This document shows positions 8,410 to 16,540 of a DNA stretch of 41,942 nt, piece after piece. The position numbers and the translations under genes were made by a program. The notes beneath the pieces were generated by a model. It was not told where the DNA came from. It searched no databases and worked only from the letters and a program-made list of their open reading frames with translations. Position 1 is the stretch's first letter. Every line of letters begins with the position of its first letter. The stretch is taken from NCBI GenBank assembly GCA_019416065.1, contig DXYB01000014.1:1-41942 (forward strand), read 5' to 3'. Source of the DNA: Acidaminococcus sp. (GTDB taxonomy: Bacteria > Bacillota > Negativicutes > Acidaminococcales > Acidaminococcaceae).

Positions 8410-9576
8410 ATGAAAAAATTAAAAGTCATGACCATTTTCGGTACTCGCCCGGAAGCCATTAAAATGTGCCCGGTGGTGCTGGAGCTTGCTAAGTACCCGG
8501 AATATATTGCACCTATCGTGGCGGTAACCGCCCAGCATCGGGAAATGCTGGATCAGGTGTTGCAGCTTTTTAACGTCAAGCCGGATTATGACCTAAATAT
8601 CATGACGGCAGGACAAACCTTGTATGATGTAACTTGTCGTGCGTTGATGGGACTAAAGGACGTCCTGGAAGAAGCGCAGCCGGATCTGGTGCTGGTACAC
8701 GGCGATACCACCACCACGTTTGTGGGAACGCTGGCTGCCTACTATAAGCAAATCCCGGTGGGACACGTGGAAGCAGGGCTGCGTACCGGTAACAAATATT
8801 CTCCTTTCCCGGAGGAAATGAACCGCAAACTAACGGCAGCCATGGCGGATTATCATTTTGCGCCTACCCGGAATGCAGCCAATAACCTGCTTAAAGAAAA
8901 TATTCCGGAAGGGAATATCTACGTCACTGGCAATACGGTGATAGATGCCCTGCAGGCCACCGTCAAAAAAGAATTTGATTTTAAAAATCCTAAATTGGAA
9001 GCGGCCATCCAAAGCGATCACAAACTGATTTTGATGACTACCCATAGACGGGAAAATCTGGGGATGCCCATGCGGCATGTGTACCAGGCTCTAAAAGAAG
9101 TTTTAAAAGACAATCCTGAAGCAGAAGCCATTTTCCCTATGCATAAAAATCCTAAAGTCAGGGAAGTGGCGGAGCAAGTGTTAGGGAAAATGCCCCGTGT
9201 CCATCTTTTGGAGCCCATGGATTACGAGCCCTTTGTGAACTTAATGGATCGGGTAGACATTGTGCTTACGGATTCCGGCGGCATCCAGGAAGAAGCCCCC
9301 GCCTTGGGCAAACCTGTGCTGGTTTTGCGCAATACAACGGAGCGGCCAGAGGCTGTTACTGCAGGGACTGTTAAATTGATTGGTACCGGTAAGGAAGATG
9401 TGTATGCTGCTACCAGCCGCCTGCTGCGGGATCCTGCGTATTATAGGCAAATGGCAGAAGCGGTAAATCCCTATGGGGATGGGAAAGCAGCCCAGCGAAT
9501 TGTCACCTATCTGCTGCATACCCACGGGTATCCAGTGGACATGATGAAGGAATTCCATGGCGGCACAGTCAAATAA
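8410..9576 (+). CDS. wecB: UDP-N-acetylglucosamine 2-epimerase (non-hydrolysing)
   Basis: The enzyme converts UDP-GlcNAc to UDP-ManNAc for surface polysaccharides. The 388-residue protein begins KVMTIFGTRPEAIKM, typical of the family. Further motifs are VHGDTTTTF, GHVEAGLRTG, FPEEMNRKL, TTHRRENLG and LTDSGGIQEEAPALGKPVLVLRNTTERPE. The ATG at 8410 has GAGG nine bases upstream and is preferred over a TTG at 8395. The last 20 bases overlap atpI, which suggests the two are translated from the same message. The wecB-atpI junction also occurs in other Firmicutes. Confidence 0.93.
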   Translation: MKKLKVMTIFGTRPEAIKMCPVVLELAKYPEYIAPIVAVTAQHREMLDQVLQLFNVKPDYDLNIMTAGQTLYDVTCRALMGLKDVLEEAQPDLVLVHGDTTTTFVGTLAAYYKQIPVGHVEAGLRTGNKYSPFPEEMNRKLTAAMADYHFAPTRNAANNLLKENIPEGNIYVTGNTVIDALQATVKKEFDFKNPKLEAAIQSDHKLILMTTHRRENLGMPMRHVYQALKEVLKDNPEAEAIFPMHKNPKVREVAEQVLGKMPRVHLLEPMDYEPFVNLMDRVDIVLTDSGGIQEEAPALGKPVLVLRNTTERPEAVTAGTVKLIGTGKEDVYAATSRLLRDPAYYRQMAEAVNPYGDGKAAQRIVTYLLHTHGYPVDMMKEFHGGTVK

Positions 9577-9940
9577 GCCGCTAAAAACCAAAATTCTGCA
9601 CATGGTGCGGCAGGAGGCTATGGGGACAGCGCTTTTGGTGCTGCTTGCTGTAGCTTTCGTCCCGCAGCAATTGCCGTCAGCCCTTTTAGGGATCCTGGCA
9701 GGCTGGGGGGATGTGATCCTTGTCCTTTGGGGCATTTGGACGGGAATGCAAAAAGAGGCCCCTCGTGCGGCAGCCCATATGCACCGGTTGATGCTTGTCC
9801 GCATCCTTTTTCTTCTGGGTCTTACGGTAGTCACCATCCGGAGCCACTGGAATCCGGTACTGCTGTTTGCAGGATTTTTGTTGTATCACGTGTTTTTCTT
9901 CATCCAGTTGGTGCAGCAGCCGCTGGATGTGAAAAAATAG
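9557..9940 (+). CDS. atpI: ATP synthase accessory protein I
   Basis: This 127-residue, strongly hydrophobic protein with about four membrane segments lies directly before atpB, the standard place of AtpI/UncI. That family assists assembly of the c-ring and may affect Mg transport. The sequence itself is poorly conserved, as is usual, so position is the main evidence. The ATG has AAGGA six bases upstream, inside the end of wecB. Confidence 0.7.
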   Translation: MAAQSNKPLKTKILHMVRQEAMGTALLVLLAVAFVPQQLPSALLGILAGWGDVILVLWGIWTGMQKEAPRAAAHMHRLMLVRILFLLGLTVVTIRSHWNPVLLFAGFLLYHVFFFIQLVQQPLDVKK

Positions 9941-9978
9941 CATGTTTACTATTTATTTTCAAAGGATGTGATGGGAAT

Positions 9979-10692
9979 ATGGGAATTGCGGAAGCAGCGG
10001 GATCGCAGGTCATTGAGTATGGGACTACTGAGATTCTGCCGGGCGTAGCGGTTAATATGCAGACCCTGCGGATGTCCTGGCTCACCATGCTGATTGTGGC
10101 TGTGATTGTCATCGCTGCCACACGGAGGGTTCAACGGATTCCCTTTGGAATCCAGAACCTGGTGGAAATGGTGGTGGAATGGCTGGAAAAACTGATGGAT
10201 GCCAATATGGGCGTGGAAGGACGGCGTATGGTAGCCCCGTTCATAATCACCTTGTTCCTGTATATCTTTATTGGCAACGAGCTGGGGTTAATGCCTTCCA
10301 TTGTGACCCATCTATCCTCTCCCACCAACGATATTAATGTGGCGCTGGGACTTTCGGTTACGGTGGCGATTGCGGCCTATATTATCGGCGTCATCCAGCA
10401 GGGAGCAAAATACTTTAAACATTTGGTATCTCCCTTTGCGCTGATGTTACCGCTAAATCTCATTGAAGAATTGTCCAAGCCGCTTACCATGGCACTGCGT
10501 CTTTTTGGCAACATCCTGGCGGGAGAAATTCTCCTTACGGTGTTGAATAAATTGGTGCCTTGGGTAGTACCTAACTTATGGGTGGGATTCAGCTTGATCA
10601 TTGGGTTTCTGCAGGCATTTATTTTTACCATGCTGACAGTGATTACCCTGGCTCCGATTTTTAAACAGGTGCATCATAAGGAAAATGTGTAA
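9979..10692 (+). CDS. atpB: ATP synthase F0 subunit a
   Basis: This is the membrane subunit that forms the ion half-channels next to the c-ring. The 237-residue protein has five or six hydrophobic helices. It carries the essential arginine in PLTMALRLFGNILAGE, plus NELGLMPS and an N-terminal segment facing the outside. The ATG at 9979 follows AAAGGATGTGATGGGAAT. Reading further upstream in the same frame would run into atpI and gives sequence unlike the family. It is followed closely by atpE. Confidence 0.93.
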   Translation: MGIAEAAGSQVIEYGTTEILPGVAVNMQTLRMSWLTMLIVAVIVIAATRRVQRIPFGIQNLVEMVVEWLEKLMDANMGVEGRRMVAPFIITLFLYIFIGNELGLMPSIVTHLSSPTNDINVALGLSVTVAIAAYIIGVIQQGAKYFKHLVSPFALMLPLNLIEELSKPLTMALRLFGNILAGEILLTVLNKLVPWVVPNLWVGFSLIIGFLQAFIFTMLTVITLAPIFKQVHHKENV

Positions 10693-10709
10693 AAAGTTAG
10701 AAAGGATGA

Positions 10710-10973
10710 ATGAACATGGTTGACAGCAATACTTTGATTATCGTCGCTTCGATTTTAGGGGCTGCCTTAATTGGCGTGGGTGCTTCTTTAGGTGCTACCA
10801 AAGGGGACTCCCTGGTGGCATCCAAGGCCTTGGAATGCATGGCGCGGCAGCCGGAACAAGCAGGCAGCTTTCAGGTGAATATGCTGATCGGTATCGGCTT
10901 GGTTGAATCCATTCCTATTATCGCTTCTGTTATTGCCATTGTGCTGATCTTTGCCAACCCCTTTGTGAAATAA
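10710..10973 (+). CDS. atpE: ATP synthase F0 subunit c
   Basis: This 87-residue hairpin protein forms the rotor ring. Two hydrophobic helices flank the polar loop ARQPE. The ion-binding carboxylate is Glu66 in GLVESIPIIA and is followed by Ser67. Aligned on the loop with the Na-dependent Ilyobacter c subunit, Asp33 falls at the position of its Gln32, so two carboxylates may line the site. Thr67 and Tyr70 of the Ilyobacter site are replaced by Ile68 and Ile71, so the coupling ion cannot be read from sequence alone. An ATG two codons in (10716) is an alternative start with better spacing from AAAGG. Confidence 0.93.
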   Translation: MNMVDSNTLIIVASILGAALIGVGASLGATKGDSLVASKALECMARQPEQAGSFQVNMLIGIGLVESIPIIASVIAIVLIFANPFVK

Positions 10974-11011
10974 TATGGGGCACGGCGTAACAGGAAAGGA
11001 AGTGGGATACC

Positions 11012-11506
11012 GTGGTAAGCCTTAATTATACGCTGCTGGCGCAGATCGTAAACTTTATCATCCTGCTGTGGGTCTTGGCAAAATTTGCCTACAAACCGTT
11101 GCTCAAAGCAATGGACGACCGGCGGGCCACCATTGTAAAGAATCTGGATGCAGCGGACCACGCCCGTAAAGATGCGGAAGATTTGAAAGCGCAGTATGCG
11201 CAGAAAATTAAAGATGCGAAAAAAGAAGCCAATGATATCGTGGCCAGGGCCAACACCATGGCCCAACAGCTAAAAGACGATGCCCAGGCCCAGGCCCAAA
11301 AGGACCGGGAGGAACTGCTGGCGACTGGTCGGCAAACTGTGGAAATGGAGCGTAAAAAAGCGCTTTTGGAAGTACGGGAACAAATTATTTCCCTGTCCAC
11401 GGAAATTGCTAGTCGGGTATTGGAACAAAAGCTTAATACGGCCGAGGACCAGGCAATGGTGGAACAGATTACGAATCAAACGCTGGCGGATAAGAAAATC
11501 AATTGA
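11012..11506 (+). CDS. atpF: ATP synthase F0 subunit b
   Basis: This is the peripheral stalk subunit, 164 residues. One N-terminal membrane helix (about 5-24, LLAQIVNFIILLWVLAKF) is followed by a long charged, alanine-rich coiled coil to the C terminus, typical of b. The start is a GTG with GGAAGTGGG upstream. In the usual gene order atpH (delta) would come next. Here the next gene is the delta-alpha fusion, so the C-terminal end of b would contact the fused delta domain. Confidence 0.92.
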   Translation: MVSLNYTLLAQIVNFIILLWVLAKFAYKPLLKAMDDRRATIVKNLDAADHARKDAEDLKAQYAQKIKDAKKEANDIVARANTMAQQLKDDAQAQAQKDREELLATGRQTVEMERKKALLEVREQIISLSTEIASRVLEQKLNTAEDQAMVEQITNQTLADKKIN

Positions 11507-11548
11507 TGTATTTGAGCTCCGGAAAGGAACTGTGGAGGCAGACAACGG

Positions 11549-13411
11549 ATGAATGGTGAACAAAATAAAGCCCTGTGGAAGCAGATCCTGGACCGTCTGA
11601 CACTGACAAAGGATGATCTGGCGCTTTTTGAAGGTCAGGCTATTCTTTCCCTTACGGTAACAACGGCACGCCCTCTGAAAGACGAAGACGTACCGCTTTT
11701 GGAACAACTTCTGAAGGATAAAATGACGGTCCCTGTGCGGATCGACAAACAACTGGTAGACCCGCAGATTGTAGGCGGGGTGCTGATTCGTTGGGGCGAT
11801 CATATTTTTGATGCGACTATGAAACGACAGCTGGAAAAAATGGATACTATTATGCGGCAGCTGCGTGTCAGTGATGACGACTTGGAGCATACAGAAAATG
11901 TAGCCGAAGCACTGACGGAAAGTGTCCAGCATTTCCAAAATGGCGTGGATTTGGAAGAAATCGGCGTCGTGGAAAAAGTAGGTGACGGGATTTGCACCAG
12001 CAGCGGGCTGGCCGGTGTTATGGCCGGGGAACTGGTAGCATTGCCAGGCGGCGTGTATGGCATGGTGCAAAACCTGCAGGAAAAGGAAACCGGGATTGTA
12101 TTGCTGGGTGGCGCTTCTTCCATCAAAGAAGGAGATATTGTCCGGCGTACCGGTGAAATCATGGAGATCCCCGTCGGGGAGGCTATGCTGGGGCGGATTA
12201 TTAATCCCCTGGGACAGCCCTTGGACGGCAAAGGAGAAATTAAAACAACGGAGTATCATGCCATTGAGTCTGCGGCTCCTGGCATTGCGTCCCGCCAGCC
12301 GGTGGATGTGCCACTGGAAACGGGCCTGACGGCTGTGGATTCTTTGGTTCCGATTGGCCGTGGTCAGCGGGAACTCATTATTGGCGACCGGGGAACAGGA
12401 AAAACGGCCATTGCCGTGGATTCTATCCTGAACCAAAAAGGCAAGGACGTCATCTGTATTTACGTGGCTATCGGGCAGAAAGCGTCTTCTGTGGCTCGTC
12501 TTGCCCGAACGTTCCAGGAATTTGGGGCGGACAAATATACGCTCATTGTGGCGGCAACGGCTGCGGATACGGCGCCGATGCAGTATCTGGCGCCCTATGC
12601 CGGGGCTGCCGTAGGCGAATATTTTATGGACCAGCAGAAAGATGTGCTGATTGTGTACGATGACTTGAGCAAGCATGCGGTGGCCTATCGTGCCATGAGC
12701 TTGCTATTGCGTCGTCCGCCTGGACGGGAAGCGTATCCTGGCGACGTATTTTATTTGCATTCCCGTCTTTTGGAAAGGGCCTGCCGGCGCAATGCTCGCC
12801 ATGGAGGCGGCAGCATGACGGCACTGCCGATTATTGAAACCCAAGCCGGGGATGTGTCCGGGTATATTCCCACCAACGTTATTTCCATTACCGATGGGCA
12901 GATTTATTTGGAAACGGATTTGTTTAATTCCGGCGTACGCCCGGCCATTAACTCAGGTCTGTCCGTGTCCCGTGTAGGGGGCGCTGCCCAAACCAAGGCC
13001 ATGAAAAGCGTAGCGGGAACCTTGCGGCTTTCCTTGGCGCAATACCGGGAATTGGCTGCTTTTGCCCAGTTTGGGTCCGACTTGGATAAAACCACTCAAG
13101 AAGAGCTGAACCGGGGTGCCCGGGTGACGGAAATGTTAAAGCAGCCCCAGTACCATCCGCTTTCCGTGGCTCAGCAGGTCATCAGCCTGTATGCGGTAAC
13201 CCAAGGGTATCTGGATGAATTTCCGGTGAACGATGTGACCCGTTACCAGCAGGAATTGCTGAACTATCTGGGCAGTCATCATACCATTTTGCTCACCAAT
13301 CTGGATAAGGAAAAGAAAGTAACTGATGAGGTGAAAGAGCAGATGGATGAAGCGCTGAATGATTTCAACGAACTGTTTGCACCTACACCGGAAAGCACTA
13401 GCAGTCTGTAA
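11549..13411 (+). CDS. atpA: ATP synthase delta C-terminal domain fused to alpha subunit
   Basis: The 620-residue product is longer than a normal alpha (about 500). Residues about 30-100 match the C-terminal domain of the delta subunit (OSCP), including LTVTTARPL, VDPQIVGGVLIRWGD at 70-84 and MKRQLEKM. From about residue 112 a full alpha subunit follows: an N-terminal helix-like stretch (TENVAEALTESVQHF), EIGVVEKVGDGI, the Walker A motif GDRGTGKT at 279-286, and GGGSMTALPIIETQAGD. The helical N-terminal domain of delta, roughly 100 residues, is absent, and only 42 bases separate this gene from atpF, so it is not hidden there. The start ATG has GGAGG upstream. ATG codons at 11840 and 11852, at the domain junction, could give a free alpha, but only a weak GGA precedes them. 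Confidence 0.88.
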   Translation: MNGEQNKALWKQILDRLTLTKDDLALFEGQAILSLTVTTARPLKDEDVPLLEQLLKDKMTVPVRIDKQLVDPQIVGGVLIRWGDHIFDATMKRQLEKMDTIMRQLRVSDDDLEHTENVAEALTESVQHFQNGVDLEEIGVVEKVGDGICTSSGLAGVMAGELVALPGGVYGMVQNLQEKETGIVLLGGASSIKEGDIVRRTGEIMEIPVGEAMLGRIINPLGQPLDGKGEIKTTEYHAIESAAPGIASRQPVDVPLETGLTAVDSLVPIGRGQRELIIGDRGTGKTAIAVDSILNQKGKDVICIYVAIGQKASSVARLARTFQEFGADKYTLIVAATAADTAPMQYLAPYAGAAVGEYFMDQQKDVLIVYDDLSKHAVAYRAMSLLLRRPPGREAYPGDVFYLHSRLLERACRRNARHGGGSMTALPIIETQAGDVSGYIPTNVISITDGQIYLETDLFNSGVRPAINSGLSVSRVGGAAQTKAMKSVAGTLRLSLAQYRELAAFAQFGSDLDKTTQEELNRGARVTEMLKQPQYHPLSVAQQVISLYAVTQGYLDEFPVNDVTRYQQELLNYLGSHHTILLTNLDKEKKVTDEVKEQMDEALNDFNELFAPTPESTSSL

Positions 13412-13425
13412 GAGGGTGACTGAGT

Positions 13426-14334
13426 ATGGCAAATACCAGCGGTATCAGAGCCCACATGAAAACCGTGGGCAGTATCAGCAAAATTACCGGCGCTATGCAA
13501 ATGGTGGCGTCTGCCCGGATGCACCAGGCACAGCAGCGTGCTAATGCTAGCCTGCCCTATGCAGATAAACTCCGAGATCTGTTATCGGAAGCCATCAGCG
13601 ATCCCTCCGCCATGTCCCATTTGGACCTGACCCAAAATCCTTTGCTGGAAAAACGGCCTGTCTACCGGACGGCCTATGTGATCATGGGGTCTGATAAGGG
13701 CCTTGCCGGTCCCTACAATAGCAACGTAATAAAATATGCGGAAGTAGAGCTGAAGGATAAACCGGATTCCGTGATCTTGGCAGTGGGGAAACAAGTCGCC
13801 TTGGGTCTGAATCACTGGGGGCACCACGTGCAAAAATCCTGGACTGGATTTTCGGAAAAGCCGTCTTTTGAAGCTGCCGAAGAAATTGCAGATTATGTGG
13901 AGAGCTTGTTCACCCACAAGGAAGTGGATGAGGTGGATATGGTGTATACCTACTTTAAATCGGCTATGGTGCAGCTTCCTAAGAATTTGCGCCTATTGCC
14001 GGTGGAGGCAGCTGCAGGCAGCCGGGAAAGGGAACAGAGCATGGAAGTGTGGGATAAAGATGATGCCACCGATTTCCATAGTCTGGGATTTGTTCCGGAA
14101 CCAGGCGCTATGTTGCCGTATTTGGCTAAATATTATCTGGAAAGCCAGATCTTTTCGGGCCTTATCCAAAGTTCAGCCTGCGAACTGGCATCTCGCATGG
14201 CGGCCATGAGCACAGCGACGGATAACGCAGAAAATTTGCTGAACAAATTGAAAGTACATTACCAAAAAGTTAGACAGGCCAGCATCACCACGGAAATCAA
14301 TGAAATTGTGAGCGGTGCGGAAGCCTTGAAATAA
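13426..14334 (+). CDS. atpG: ATP synthase F1 gamma subunit
   Basis: This is the central rotor shaft of F1, 302 residues. It shows the expected N- and C-terminal helices: IRAHMKTVGSISKITGAMQMVASARM at the start, given here as IRAHMKTVGSISKITGAM, and MAAMSTATDNAENLLNKL near the end. The central fold contains MGSDKGLAGPYNSNV. The start has GAGGGTGAC upstream, 14 bases after the atpA stop. No oddities are seen. Confidence 0.93.
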   Translation: MANTSGIRAHMKTVGSISKITGAMQMVASARMHQAQQRANASLPYADKLRDLLSEAISDPSAMSHLDLTQNPLLEKRPVYRTAYVIMGSDKGLAGPYNSNVIKYAEVELKDKPDSVILAVGKQVALGLNHWGHHVQKSWTGFSEKPSFEAAEEIADYVESLFTHKEVDEVDMVYTYFKSAMVQLPKNLRLLPVEAAAGSREREQSMEVWDKDDATDFHSLGFVPEPGAMLPYLAKYYLESQIFSGLIQSSACELASRMAAMSTATDNAENLLNKLKVHYQKVRQASITTEINEIVSGAEALK

Positions 14335-14346
14335 GGGGGCACCATT

Positions 14347-15822
14347 GTGTCTGAAGCAGAAAAACAAAAAATCGACCAGGTGGTGGCCAATTTAACAGCC
14401 AAAAAAAGAGGCCATGTGGGCCACATCGTACAGGTCACAGGACCGGTGGTGGATATCCGTTTCCCGGATAAACAGTTGCCGGCCATTAACAACGCCATCA
14501 CTATTGATGCCCAGGCGGCTAAACATGTCCATGTGCATCTGACCACAGAAGTGGTGCAGCATATCGGGGATGATATGGTGCGTACGGTGGCCATGAGCGG
14601 CACGGATGGCTTGACCCGGAATATGGAAGCCTATGATACCGGTAAACCCATTACGGTGCCTGTGGGTAAAGGTTGTTTGGGACGCGTATTTAACGTACTG
14701 GGGGAAACGGTGGATGACGATCCTACTCCCGTAGAAGCGTCGGCGTACTGGCCCATTCATCGCAGCGCACCCCCGCTTGCCGAACAGTCTACAGAAACCA
14801 AGGTTATGGAAACCGGCATCAAAGTCGTGGATTTGATCGCGCCCTATTCTCTGGGTGGAAAAATCGGCCTTTTCGGCGGCGCCGGTGTAGGAAAAACCGT
14901 TTTGATTATGGAGCTGATCCATAATGTGGCCACAAACCACGGCGGCTATTCCGTCTTTTCCGGTGTAGGAGAGCGAACCCGGGAAGGCAACGATCTGTGG
15001 GGCGAAATGAAACAGTCCGGGGTGCTGGATAAAACTGCACTGGTGTATGGACAGATGAACGAACCTCCTGGAGCCCGTATGCGGGTGGGCCTGACGGGAC
15101 TTACCATGGCGGAATATTTCCGTGACGTGGGCGGCCAGGACGTGTTGCTATTTATCGATAATATTTTCCGGTTTATCCAGGCCGGTAGTGAGGTTTCCGC
15201 TCTACTGGGACGTATGCCTTCTGCCGTAGGGTATCAGCCTACGCTGGCCAATGAACTGGGGGCCTTGGAAGAACGGATTACCTCCACCCGTACAGGTTCT
15301 ATCACGTCCGTGCAGGCGGTATATGTGCCGGCCGATGACTTGACAGACCCGGCACCGGCAGCTACCTTCTCCCATTTGGATGCGACCACGGTACTATCCC
15401 GTGAGATCGTGGAACTGGGAATTTATCCTGCCGTGGATCCGTTAGCGTCCAGCAGTCGGATTCTGGATCCCCTGGTGATCGGCCGGGAGCACTACGAAGT
15501 GGCCAGGGGCGTGCAGAAGATCTTGCAACGATACAAGGAACTGCAGGATATTATCGCCATTTTGGGCATGGAAGAACTGAACGAGGAAGATCGGATTACC
15601 GTATCCCGGGCACGTAAAGTGCAGCGGTTTTTGTCCCAGCCTTTCCACGTGGCCGAGCAGTTTACCGGTCAGGCCGGAAAATACGTGTCACTCGCCGATA
15701 CCATCCGGGGCTTTAAAGAGATCCTGGAAGGCAAGCACGATGACCTGCCGGAAAGTGCCTTTTTCATGGTGGGCGGCATTGACGAAGCCGTTGCCAAGGG
15801 AAAGCAACTGAAAGGCGAGTAA
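14347..15822 (+). CDS. atpD: ATP synthase F1 beta subunit
   Basis: This is the catalytic subunit, 491 residues. The Walker A motif is GGAGVGKT and the catalytic glutamate lies in GVGERTREGNDLW. DVLLFIDNIFRFIQAG is the Walker B strand and SALLGRMPSAVGYQPT is also typical. The GTG start follows AAGGGGGC. It gives an N terminus about 20 residues longer and more charged (SEAEKQKIDQVVANLTAKKR) than most beta subunits, which begin near GHIVQVTGPVVDIRF. The gene lies between atpG and atpC as expected. Confidence 0.95.
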   Translation: MSEAEKQKIDQVVANLTAKKRGHVGHIVQVTGPVVDIRFPDKQLPAINNAITIDAQAAKHVHVHLTTEVVQHIGDDMVRTVAMSGTDGLTRNMEAYDTGKPITVPVGKGCLGRVFNVLGETVDDDPTPVEASAYWPIHRSAPPLAEQSTETKVMETGIKVVDLIAPYSLGGKIGLFGGAGVGKTVLIMELIHNVATNHGGYSVFSGVGERTREGNDLWGEMKQSGVLDKTALVYGQMNEPPGARMRVGLTGLTMAEYFRDVGGQDVLLFIDNIFRFIQAGSEVSALLGRMPSAVGYQPTLANELGALEERITSTRTGSITSVQAVYVPADDLTDPAPAATFSHLDATTVLSREIVELGIYPAVDPLASSSRILDPLVIGREHYEVARGVQKILQRYKELQDIIAILGMEELNEEDRITVSRARKVQRFLSQPFHVAEQFTGQAGKYVSLADTIRGFKEILEGKHDDLPESAFFMVGGIDEAVAKGKQLKGE

Positions 15823-15823
15823 C

Positions 15824-16264
15824 ATGGCCAAGTTAATGAAACTGGAAGTCCTCACACCGGAAAAAGTTCTGGTTAAACGGGAGGATATTTCCTATGTGCT
15901 GTTGAATACCATTGATGGAGGCATCGGGATTTTGGCCAACCATGGTCCCATGATTGCGGCCTTAGGCGAAGGCACACTGAAACTCCAGGATAGCAAGAAT
16001 GAGGTGATCCTGGTATATGTAGAAGGCGGCTTTGCCGAGGTCAAGGATAACAAGGTTGTGATTTTGACACCCAGAGCGCAAGAGGCGGAGAATATCGATG
16101 TGGCAAAGTATCAGCAAATCCGGGAGGAAGCCAAGGATCGCTTGGATCATCCGGATGCCCTGACGGATATTCCCCATACGGAAAAAATCTTACGGCGGGC
16201 TGAGGCCCGGTTAAAGACGGCTTCCCTGGTGGGAAAAGTACAGCCTTATTCCATGAACCAGTGA
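15824..16264 (+). CDS. atpC: ATP synthase F1 epsilon subunit
   Basis: This is the regulatory and structural rotor subunit, 146 residues. The N-terminal beta-sandwich includes LEVLTPEKVLVKREDIS, GGIGILANHGPMIAAL and VEGGFAEVKDNKVVILTP. A C-terminal helical part (YQQIREEAKDRLDHP onward) follows. It begins two bases after the atpD stop. The C-terminal tail after residue 120 is a little longer than usual. Confidence 0.93.
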   Translation: MAKLMKLEVLTPEKVLVKREDISYVLLNTIDGGIGILANHGPMIAALGEGTLKLQDSKNEVILVYVEGGFAEVKDNKVVILTPRAQEAENIDVAKYQQIREEAKDRLDHPDALTDIPHTEKILRRAEARLKTASLVGKVQPYSMNQ

Positions 16265-16301
16265 AAGAGTGTAAGCGGGTCAGTGGAGAGGGGGAACCGC
16301 C

Positions 16302-16493
16302 GTGGATTTTATCAGCAAAATGGCAGCCAGCAAGATGGGGCAGCTGCGATCAGAGATCGTGGAGCTGACAGAGCGGTTAAAAGAAACAAGCAATGAGGAA
16401 ACGTCCCGCAAATTGCGGAAAACGATCCAGGAAAAACAGGTCTATTACAATATCTTGGCAGATCGCTTGCGGATCCATACAAGAAAATTTTAA
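16302..16493 (+). CDS. Small helical protein at the end of the atp operon, unknown function
   Basis: This 63-residue protein is highly charged and predicted to be almost wholly helical (coiled-coil-like heptads in LRSEIVELTERLKETSNEET). It starts with GTG behind a strong GGAGAGGGGG ribosome binding site, 37 bases after atpC, and ends just before the operon terminator. No family is recognised. Good translation signals and position favour a real gene. Any role in the ATP synthase is speculation. Confidence 0.65.
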   Translation: MDFISKMAASKMGQLRSEIVELTERLKETSNEETSRKLRKTIQEKQVYYNILADRLRIHTRKF

Positions 16494-16540
16494 AAAGAAG
16501 CAGATAAACCCTGTAAGAAAGGGCTTATCTGCTTCTTTTT
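16493..16540. terminator. Strong bidirectional terminator between atp operon and flavodoxin
   Basis: A perfect 15-bp stem (AAAAGAAGCAGATAA paired with TTATCTGCTTCTTTT) has T-rich tails on both strands. It lies between the convergent 63-aa gene and the flavodoxin gene and can stop both transcripts. Confidence 0.9.

Noticed and set aside
11270..12676. A 468-codon open frame on the minus strand opposite atpF and atpA
   Set aside because: It is antisense to strongly conserved ATP synthase coding sequence, resembles no family I know, and has no supporting start signals.
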